Positions 13,401 through 24,900 of a stretch of 64,000 nucleotides of DNA are shown here, in pieces. The stretch spans positions 806,001-870,000 of the forward strand of contig NW_018343990.1 of NCBI RefSeq assembly GCF_002099425.1, given 5' to 3'. The translations under genes and the position numbers were made by a program. Every line of letters begins with the position of its first letter. Positions within the stretch are counted from its first letter, which is position 1. The stretch comes from Phascolarctos cinereus. Lineage: Eukaryota; Chordata; Mammalia; Diprotodontia; Phascolarctidae. Below the pieces are notes generated by a model. The model saw only the letters and a list, made by a program, of their open reading frames with translations. It was not told the origin of the DNA and searched no databases.

Positions 13401-15888
13401 AAAAAGAAGAAACAATCCTTGCTTTTAAGGAGACAACATGTACATATAAAAGTAGATACAGAATTTTATATACACGCATATGTATGTGTGTATATACACA
13501 TGTCACATTATGTGTGTGTGTGTGTGTGTGTGTATGTATAATATGAAATAAATAAATGGTGCTTGAGCTGCTTCCTGAAGGATGTGAAGGCTTCTGTGAG
13601 GTAAGAATGACGAGAGAGTATTATTGTAGTTATTATATCTATGGCATTCCTGATTCTGCTTTTTTCATCCTATGTCATTTCATACATATCTTTCGTGTTT
13701 CTCTTAATTCCTCATATTTGTCATTTCTTAGTTTATAATAATATTGTCTACTTTCTTACACCACATTGTATTCAGCCATTCCTCCATTAGTGGAATAAAG
13801 CTGGAATTTTGGAAACGTTACTCTCTGTGTTACCAGTGTTTTGTTACCATGATATGTGCATCTGTGAATGTTTTGTTAGAAGTCTATGGCTTATGAAACT
13901 AAAAGGCAGAATTAAAATAAAAGATGAATTAAAAATAAATTTACCTTATTGTAACAGAGAGAAAAGCAGGAATTGGGGCAAGTTTCTTTACTTGAAGAAT
14001 TGTAAATTTGAGAAAATTAAAAGTATTTTTTTCAATATCACAGATGCAAAACTCAACTTCAAGAGGTCAATAAATAGGTTCAGGAAGAGTTTAAATGCCT
14101 TTATGAATGATAAGTCCATAATGGATTGAGTAGAAAGCTACTGACATGTTTTCCACAAACATTTCCTGATTAGAAACCAAATGCTTGTCAATGAACCATT
14201 AGTCTAAGAGGCAGCAGTGTTACAGTTCTCTCTGAAGAGAACTGGGTTTGAATCCCATATCAGCCACTAGGACTTGGGGCCTATCAAACTGAACCTCTCA
14301 GAGCCTAAGGTTCTTCATCTGTAAAATGGGGATGATAAAGCATGTGCCTTTTACTTCAAAGTATTGTTGTAAGGAAAGTTCTTTGTAAACCTTAAAGCAT
14401 GATGGGTTTTACTATTTTTATTTTATCTTCTGTAAATTCCTATATATTAGTTATCTAGTTTTGTTGAATCTTGATGTAACATTTTCCATATCTAACCCTT
14501 TCTCTTCATTCACATCATCAGTACCTCACTTCAGACCCTGATCATCTCTTGCGTGAACCACTGTAGTAGCCTTTTAATTGGTTTTCTCCTTTCTGGTCTC
14601 TCTCTTATTATCCATTGTTCATAATGTAATCTTAAAGCTCAGGTCTCATAATTTCTCTCCTACCCAAGAATATTCAGTTGCTTCCTATTGCCTCTTGGAT
14701 AAAACATAAACTCCTCAGGCTTGAATTCACAACCTGTCTTTCAGCTTTCCATAGCCATTTCATGCATTCCACGTTCCAGCCATACTAGCTTATTTCCTGC
14801 TTCCTCACATTGGCTTTCAATGTCTCCCTTTTTTGGCTTTACACGAGCTCTCCCTCATGCCTAATGTTCACTCTCTCCTTCACCTTTCTAGGATCTTTAG
14901 GTGCTACTTCCCATGGGGGAACTTTTTCTGGTCATCCTCTGCAATGGTTCTGTTGTCTAGAAATGCTGAGTGAGAGAGTTCGAGGTCATCGATTGTCCTT
15001 TCTTGACATTCTGTTATTAAGTATGATTAATGCAGTTCTCTCTCCCCTTTTATTGTACTGGTTTGTTTGGTTCTTTTTTTTTCTTCTTCTAGATTCCATT
15101 TAAGGTGAAACACAACGGTTGGGTTTGAATACGCTCTGCTGGGCTTTCAGTTAAGCTACAATAGTAGCAGCGCTCAAGATAATAATACTTAAAAAAACTT
15201 ATTTCATAGAATCACAGACTTAGAGCTAGAAGGGATTTTAGAGGTTTTCTACTCTTAACTCCCTAACTGAGCCCTAGAGAATTGGAATGACTTGTCTGAG
15301 GATATACAAGTAAGTGGTAGGACTGGAACCCAAACCTGGTTCCTACTTCCATCCATCGCTCTTTTTGCCGTGCCATGCTCTATGTGTATGCCACAGTGCA
15401 CATCCTGTCGTAAGGATCCACTTTATACTTAATAGTCTGGGCTCCCTCTGCCTGTCTAGCCACATCTCCTATTACTTAGCACCATCCTTAGCTTGAGGCA
15501 CACCAATTTCTTCGCTGTACTCCATGTGACTTGTGCATTCCATCCTCCCTCAGATGCCTTTCCTTTCCTTTCTACCTATCTTGGTTCTCCCTGCCCTTTA
15601 AATCCTACCACCCCCATGGAAACCTACCCTGACAGCTCCTTTATCAGTAGTGTTCTCTAACATTCTACTCTAACATTACCACTGCCTTCTATCTCTAATT
15701 ATTCTCCTAATTTCTCAGTTACTTCATGTGTGCATTTCTCATCTCCTCAATTAGAATATATGCTTTCAGAGGGCAAGAATTATGACTTCTCTTTCTCTTG
15801 TGTCAGCTATGGTCTCTATTATGTCTTAAAACTTGAAAAGAGCTATGATTTCATCCATGTGGGTACTTCCGCCACTGATGTGTATTGT

Positions 15889-15919
<31 letters not shown>

Positions 15920-18900
15920 CCTTAGTAGGTGGCTCTTTGTGAGCTGCTGTGTCTAGTAGCTGACCTTCTGATTATGAACACTTGAATCACTTAAGTCTTT
16001 GGGTGACAGATGCCTTTGTCAGTCCCTTTCAGGGACCACAGTGGGACCTTCCCTGCTTGTTAGGACCTGCCAGATTTTCTGCTGCCTTGCTGTAGCATTT
16101 GAGGAGCCATTATTATCTTCACGCCACCAAGAACCACCAGGATAGTATTTTGGTCAAAGAATGACTGTCATTTAATGATTATTTAATATTAAGTGTATGC
16201 TCTGTGTAAGGCACTGATGATACAAAAACAGAACCATGCATGCTTACTGAACTGAATTGAAGTAAGCGTATGAACTGTAAAATATTGACAATTATTATCT
16301 CAGTGTCTGATCTTGAGAAAATAAATTATTCAACCTTCTTACTCCTTTTTTCTTGAACCTTCAACTGAATCTTGTTTTTATAAACTCTAAAATGATAGCT
16401 TTGTTAGGGGACATACTTTGTAGAATAACAAAAAAATTACACATTTTACTCTAGGTAAAACAGTTGCTAAAGCAGTAATGCACACAAGTTCCAGATAATC
16501 TTGAGAATAAAATTTTTATTTTAAAGTTATAAAACAGCTTTCATTAATGTGACTGACAATTTAGTAAAACAAAATTTTCAGATGGGTAAGGCATATGGAA
16601 ACTGTACCTGGATTTTTTTCCCCCTGTCAAGATTAGTAGGTACTTTGGCTAGACATATAACATATAAACTTATGTGTGAGGTTATGTATGTCTGTATCTA
16701 TGGCTGCACTGTTTGAAAAAAAAAATACCTTCCCAAACACTATAGGAAGCACTGTGTATCAGCTTTGCAGAACTCAGCCTCTTCGACTGAAGTCATCATT
16801 GAATGCCTTATTTTGTTATGGAGCAATGATTCCTTTGTCTGCCCTAATATTATTGGATGAAATTTGATAGAGATAAATATAGAGTCTTACGGTTGTGTTC
16901 TAAAAATCAACTTCACAAGTACAGAATGGATCATCTATACCATAGGGAGAAGTGTTTCTGAAAAACATCTAGGAGTTTTAATAGATTGCATACTATGAGT
17001 CACCAGAATGTTATGGTAGCCAAGACAATGTTAGGTTGCATTAAGAAAGGCAAAGTGTTCTGATATGTTGCTACATTTGAGGGAAAAAAATTGATTAGCT
17101 AGAATTAGAATTAGAAAAAAATTGATTGTCTAGAGGAAGGGCACACAGGATGGTGAGGGGCCTTGAGACTGTGCCACATGAGGATCTTACCCTACCTTGA
17201 AAACTGAGCCACAGTGTAGCAGAACCACTGACAGTCCCTACTTTGTTGTAAAGGCTTCTAATATGCGTCTATGTGTCTTTTATTTGAAGACTGACATTGT
17301 TAAGTGTAGGAAGGTTCATCACCAGAACACTGGGAATCAGGTGTGGATGTTTGTTGGGACAGCAATCACGGAGGCTGTCTGTTGAGGTGTGGAGGACCGC
17401 ATATGTATGGGTGGAGGGAGAGTCCATACTAATCATGTCAAATATAAGGAATCGCCATAATATTTAAAAGAATAATTGTAGCTTATTTTTGTACTTAAGG
17501 CATATGTTCAGTATAATGAAGATAATGTTGAAAGAGATGTTCAAACTGATGAAATAGAAACCCATGAAGTATGGACCCAACATCCTGGTGAAAGTACCAT
17601 TGTATCGGGAGGTAAGTAATTTTTTAGTTATGTAAAAGCCTTGAGTTATTTCACATTTATTTTTTTAATGTGCCTTTTCCCTCCCTATAATGTATGTCTT
17701 TTAGATAGTTATTATGTTGCTGTCATGGAAAATATTCTTTACTGTTTTAAAGGAATAAGTCATGTGTCTACTTTAAGTTATTCATTTAAATTTTGAAAAT
17801 TTTAATTTTATAAAATATCATGACTATAGTTAAGTAATGTACACATGGCCATTCAAAGTATGTTCTAACAAGGTATTTCCATGCATTTGTAATAAACAAT
17901 CTTTTCAACTATGAGTCTTTTGTATGATTGTGGCTCTCTCAATTTCAGGCATGATACTTCATGCAGATAGGGTTATATATAGTGTACTTAAAGTGAATGA
18001 AGAGTCACAGGATTGACTTTTTATTTGGAGAACAAAATTTTTGTTCAAGTAATGTATGCCCACTGAAACATTTTGAGATCTTCAATGCCTGTGTAGGAAG
18101 GACTTCATGCACTGGGCTGTGTTCAAGACAGTAAATAATCATTTTCCCTGGCCAACCTTTTTAAATAGAAGTCAAGTGTAGGCCTTTCGTGAGGTATATA
18201 TTACATGTACGTACATGCTTACAGTCAACCCAGTACCCCCTCCAAGGCTTTCACAGGAAGTGTCCCAGCTGTCAAAAGGACTTCTCAGCCTCTTCCTGAT
18301 GGATTTAAGGCTAAGAGGATTTAATAGCACTCTGGGATCAGAGCAACTGTTTAGTACTATTTTAGGTATAGTATGAGTTGAATCTTCCACTCAAATCTTT
18401 CTATTATGCATATTTCTGGTATTTAGGTAGGTGACCCTGTGTTCTAGAAAGCAGCTAAGAGAAAGCTCTTGGCAGCTGCTAACAATTTGCAAAGGCTTCA
18501 GGTACGAGCTTAATGACGGACCATATATCTGCTGAGGACCAGGCTAGTTAAGTTTAGAGAGACAATCACCGGGTTGATTGTAGGATGAAACATTTTTTGG
18601 CAATAGCAACTGTTAAATAGGAGAGGTTGGAAGGATCCAGATTCATAAAATCACAGATCCTTTGAGAATTAATATAAATATAAATTACATAGACTTTTGT
18701 GAGCTACCCTGGAACTTATTTATAACGTTGCTTCTGCGTAGTACAAGTTCCCTCCTTCCCTGCCACAAACATTTGTTAAGCATCTACTGTATTGTTAAGC
18801 ATTGTCATGTATGCAGACCTGAAGAGGATTCAAGCATGGGTTCCATGACAGACTATATGTCTTTTGTCTGAGAACTGGCTTAGCTTAGTCTGGAGAGACT

Positions 18901-21900
18901 CACCCTCAAATTGGCTGCGGGATAATGAATTTTTTGGCTATGGCAACTCCAAAGACTAACTATCGAGCAGCATAGGGTCTTGATATGCATTGATAGAAAG
19001 ACCATGCACATTGATAGAGTCCCAGATTCCTGAAGTTCAGAGCATCCCATTAGCTGCTGAAGAAGATGCAGCGTTTAGCTCAGACAATAGTCCTTGCCCT
19101 CACAGAGCTTAGAGATGGGCTGGAATTGGGGGTAAGATACAAAATTACATGACTGAAATATACAGCATTTAAAGTGCAGCAGTTGTAAAACAAAGTGCTA
19201 ATGTGATGTCTGATTGGGTGTCTATCCGCCAGGGGAATCAGAGCCTGTTTCATGGGAAAAGGTAGCATTTACCTTAGAATTTAAAAACTGGGTAGGGATT
19301 CAAGAGGTAATGAGGGAGAGATGTTCCAAGCTTTGTAGATACCTCCTGTAGTAAATTTAAAATGGAATCCAATAGGATGCAAATTTGGGGGAGTATATTA
19401 TGTATAGAAATGGGAGGGTATGAAAAATCATTAATTTCTTGTTCTTATGACTGTAAATGTGTATCTTAGATTTACATAGCTTTTAAAAGCACTTGGCCAT
19501 ATGTTATCTCATTTTATCGTTACATACTCATGTAAAAAAGCAGACCGGTATTATATCTGTTTTGTAGGTGGAGATTTTGAGGCTTTGAGAAGTTGTGACC
19601 TGTCCAGGGTCATATGGCTAGTGTGTCAAGGAAATGGAACTAAAATAGCTTAGTGCCCTTCACACTTTGTCATGTTGCCTTCCACAAGCCAACTTAAAAA
19701 TGAGCTTTTGGAATGCAGCCTAGTCATAAACTGGGTATAGCTATACTCCTTTGTGTCAATTATTTCATTTTCAGTGTTATTTTAAAATAAATCAATCGAT
19801 ATCCATTAAAGCCTCAAGAATTCCTGGCGTTATACTAGGTGCTGATCCTTATTATGCAGGTATAATTGAAATTGCTTACTCACTTTTAATTCCTCAGCAT
19901 ATTCCTGTGAGGGAAGGAAATTATCACTATCTTCCCTTATAAAGATGAAAGCTAATTTCTGAAAGGTAATATACAAACATATAAATTTATGAAAGAGATA
20001 AATTAATAGTAACTGTTTTGTAAAAGGAATCACTATAGGCATCTTTAAATAATTAGCTTCCTTAGCACATTTAAAATAGAATTAAATTTACAAAAAATAA
20101 ATTTTCAGTCATACAAAATAGCACCTCATTTTGATCCTTCCGCTGATTAGCTGTGTGATGACAGGCAAGTCACTTTACTTTCCTTTGTCTTCATTAATTT
20201 ACTATACCAGTGGATAAATCATACCTGCATTAACTCACACAAGTCTTGTGTGATGATCAAATAAGATAAGCTGTGAAGTGCTATATGCATGCCATCTGTA
20301 TTATTATTATACTTTAATACTTTAGGGATCTGTAATTTGATACATGTGTTTGTACTCCATGTACTGGTGTATATCACACCCCCAACCCCACCTGTGCCTT
20401 AGTATATGGTTTAACAAGTTGCTGTGGCCAGACAAGTTCCCCCAGCGACCTTCTGGTCATGAGCTTCTTTGAATTTAGCTGGACAGCCAGTCAGATGTCA
20501 GAGGCACAGTCTGCCACACCAGCCCTGGGGTTACCTTATCTCTATATGGGACATCATCCACCTTAGTCGATAATGATGTTGGTACTCATATGACCAGAGG
20601 CATGTATGGAAGAATTAGCATGGAGTGTGTGTATGGAGAGGCAACATTGGGTAGTGGATAGATAACAGCTTCAAAGTCATGAAGACCTATGTGCAAGCCC
20701 CACGCCTGAGATCTTCTGGCTTTGTGACCCTGAGCAATTCAGTTATCTCAGAGGTGGGACTTCTAATCTGCACTGATGAGGAAGTTTCCTCACAGGAGCT
20801 GCCTGTACCAATGAAATCACAGGTCTGGTTAAAAAAATACATCTGCAGAACCTGAAGTAAAATATGTATAATATGTCATTAGCAGATTTAGAAATTTATG
20901 ACCTATTTCCTGACAGCTTTTTAGTTACTTTGTTGTTATTGTTGTCATTGTTGTTGTTCAGTTATTTTCAGTTGTGGCTGACTCTCTGTGAACCCGTTTG
21001 GAGTTTTTTGGTAAAGACACTAGAGTAGTTTGCCGTTTCCTTCTCCAGCGTATTTGATAGATGAGAAAACTGAGGCAAACAGGGTTAAGTGACCTGCTTA
21101 GGGTCACACAGCTAGTAAGTGTCTGAGGCCAGATTTGAGCTAGAGAGGACTCCAGGCCCGGCACTCTGTCCACTGTACTAATCTAGATGCCCAAAATTTT
21201 ACACACCTTCAAGCTGGAAGTTTTAGTTACTAAAATCTTTTAAATCACAATGTGCCTCTTAAAGATTGTTCTTATCATTTTGTGGTATAGAAATACTAGT
21301 AATTATAATAATTGTAATAATAATTAGCATTACCTAATTTTTTTTTCAGGTACTAAAAACAGCAGAGATATATCTGATGGTACATATGTAACAAAGATTG
21401 ACACACCAAGGTTAGCTAGTTTTCTCCGGGCTGCTTGTCAGGTATAGTCAATGTTCTACAAATGTTTGTGCTTACGGTGTATGGGGAAAGGTTAAATACC
21501 TGGGCTGTCTGTGTTGCCTAAGACAAACCTTAAGAAAAATGATGATTAATATAGTATATATTAAATATTTCTGTATATGTGACACCGTTCAAGCTGCTTT
21601 ACATTTTGTATGTAGTTTACAAGAAAGTAAAATGGCAAAGACACGATCTATTATTATTTGTTTTGTATGTTCTGAAGTTAACATAAACAAAAATGTTATG
21701 GTGTATTATTTATAGCTAATAAACATAGCAATGAAAGAAAAATAAGACAGTAATACTTTATTATTTCATGCCTTATAGTTATGGGTATTTGGATAAAGTA
21801 TGGTGGAGTCTTCCACCAGATCTCACCACACAAAATAAAGTAACAACTAATAGAGCACACTTAACTTCAAGGATCTAGCACCATTGTCATAAAGGGTTTT

Positions 21901-24900
21901 TTTTTTGTATATTCATTTTTTTTTAGGCAGCTGGGGTTAAGTGACTTGCCCAGGGTCACACAGCTAGTAAGTGTCAGGTGTGTGGTCTGAGGTCGGATTT
22001 GAACTCAGGTCCTCCTGACTTCTAGCTGCCCCTTGTATATTCATTTTGAAGATTTTACATGTTTTGATATGTATTTTTTGGTTATACCAGGTCCCATTTA
22101 GCTTCTTGGGGAGTTCAGAGAGAAAATTAAATTGAGACTGGGATGAGCAGAAGAAATCAAATGGGTTATAGTAGGATATGAGGGAGAAAGGTGTAGGTGA
22201 CAAGGTAAAAATGTAACAGGTCATGTTGAAGGTAGAGTATTTGGTCTTACCCCTTTGTTCTTTATCTCCTACATCCATTCCATCACTAAATCATATCAGT
22301 TTTTTTTTCCAGATGTCTCTCAGATTCATCCTTTCCTTTTCACTTACCATTTCTCAATTAAATTACTGAATCAGTCTTCTAACAGGACTTTTTGATTCTG
22401 AGATTTTTCTTTTCCAATCCATTCTCCTATTGTTGCCAGATTAATATTCCTAAAGCACTGCATGAATGAAAAATGTTAATTGCGCTCATACTATATGCAA
22501 AGTACCAGGGATACGATTAGGAAAGCCAGGCTTAGTTTTAGGAAAGCTGCTTTCCGGGAGCTAACATGCTAATGGAGGAGACAACACATATGGGAGGTTT
22601 CATCTGCAGGTCAGTAGGAAGGCCCAGGGGTTCTTATGATGCAGCAGTACAGCAGATTATTTAATTATGGTACTTCCTAGCATAAGAATTTATAGTAGGG
22701 CCCTGTTATCTACCACCTTAGTTCTCTGTTTAGCTTTCAAGGCCTTCATAATTTGGTCCCACTCTGCTCATCCACCTTATCTCTTTCTACTTGTAATATA
22801 ATTTTTAGAGGGCACCACTCAGTGAGGAGCATGTTTGAATCCAAGGCAAACCATTCAACATTGCAATGATATAAGTCTATGTTCCAACTGTTCCAAAGAG
22901 GCCAAAGTTGATCAGTTCTATGAAGACCTACAATGTCTTCTAGAAATATCATCAGAAAAAGATGTCTCATTTATCATAGGAGATGAGAGTGCTGAAGTAG
23001 GAAATCAGAAGATAATTGGAATAACAGGAAAGTTTGGCCGTGTAGTACAGAATGAAGCAGGGCAGAGACAGAGAGTGTTTTGTGAAGATAACGCGCTGGT
23101 CATAGCAAACACACTTTTTCAACAGTCCAAAAGGCAATTCTATACATGGACATCACCAGATGGTCAGTATCAAAATCAGATTGATTTCATACCATGCAGC
23201 CAAAGAGGGAGAAGCTCCATATAGTCAATTAAAACAAAACCTGGTGCTAACTGTGGTTCAGATCATGAGCTTTTTATTGCAAAATTCAGACTTAATTTGA
23301 AGAAAATAGGGAAATCCATCTGTTCATATGTTGTTGTTGTTGTTCAGTTGTTCAGTCGTATCTGACTCTTCTTGACCCCATGGACCACAGCATACCAGAC
23401 CGTTCTGTCCTCCCCTGTCTCCTGAAGTCTGTTCAAGTTCATATTCATTGCTTCCATGACACCATCTATCCATCTTATCCTTCTCCTTTTGTGTTCATTG
23501 TTTCCCAACATCAGTGTCTTTTTCAGTGATCTTGTCTTCTCATTATGTGGTCAGAGTATCTGTCCTTCCAATAAGTAGTCTGAATTGATTTCTTCAGGTG
23601 TTGACTAATTTGATTTCCTTGCTGTCCAAAGGACTGTCAGAAGTCTTCTCTGACACCACAGTTTGAAAGCATCTATTCTGCAGTGTTCAACCTTCCTTAT
23701 AGTCCGACTCTTGTAGCCATACATAGCTACCAGAAAAACCATAGCTTTGACTATCTGGATCTTTGTTAGCAAGGTGATGTCTCTGCTTTTTGGTATGCTG
23801 TGCAGATTTGCCATTTCCAAGGAGCAAGGGTCTTTTAATTGCATAATTACAGTTGGCATCTTCAATGGTCTTTGAACCCAAGAATATAAAATCTGACGCC
23901 ACTTCCATTTCTTGCGTTTATTTAGGATGTTTTTTGTCACTGCATCCTGTACAATATTGCGAAGCTCTATCCATAGTTCTTCAGGTACTCTTATCTATCA
24001 GATATAATTCCTTAAATCTTTCATCACTTCAACTGCATATTCATAAAGAATTTTATTTAGGTCATCCCAAGAAAAAGAAGAGCAAAGAAGTAAAATAGCT
24101 GTCTGATGAGGCTTTACAAATAGCTGAGGAAAGAAGGAAAGTGAAAGGAAAAAGAGAACTGAATGCAGAATTCCAGAGAATAGCAAGGAGAGATAAGAAG
24201 GTTTTTTTGAATGACTAATGCAAACAAATAGAAGAAAACAATAGAATGAGAAAGGTAAGACTTGATCTCTTCAAGAAAATTAGAGATATCAGAGGAACAT
24301 TTCATGCAAAAATGGACACAATAAAAGACAAATATGGTAGGGACTTAACAGAAGAAGAGACTAGGAAGTGGTAGCTGATTCCAAAGGAAGATGCTGTACA
24401 CTTCAAGAGAATTGATGGAGTCTTAATATAGATGGAAGCATATTCTTTTTTACCTTATTTTTCTCATGGTTATTTTTTTTTCTTTTGGTTTGTGTTTCTT
24501 TCATAACATGACCAATATGGAAAGATGTTTTGCATGAGTGTACATGTATAAATTGCTTACCATTTCAGAGAGGGAGAGAACTTAGAACTCAAAAAAGTTT
24601 TTTTAAATGAATATAAAAAAGTGTATTTACATGTAATAAGGAAAAATAAAATATTATTTTAAAAAAAGAAGAGGTAGCAAGAATATGTAGAACTCTACAA
24701 GAAAGATCTTAACATCACTGATAACCATGATGGTGTGGTTACTGATCTAGAGCCAGACTTCCTGGAGAGTGAAGTTAGGAAGCATTGCTCTTTAAAATTT
24801 TAAAAGACAATGCATTTAAAGTGCTGCACTCAATATGCCAGCTGGTTTGGAAAATACAATAGTGGCCACTGGATTGGAAAAGAGCAGTTTAATATCCCAG

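Noticed and set aside
13809-14129. A 106-codon frame in an intron
   Set aside because: No homology recognised, AT-driven composition, no splice signals that join it to DYNC2I1.
22835-23224. A 129-codon frame resembling an endonuclease
   Set aside because: It is a fragment of the BovB LINE ([23 protein letters not shown]), not a host gene.
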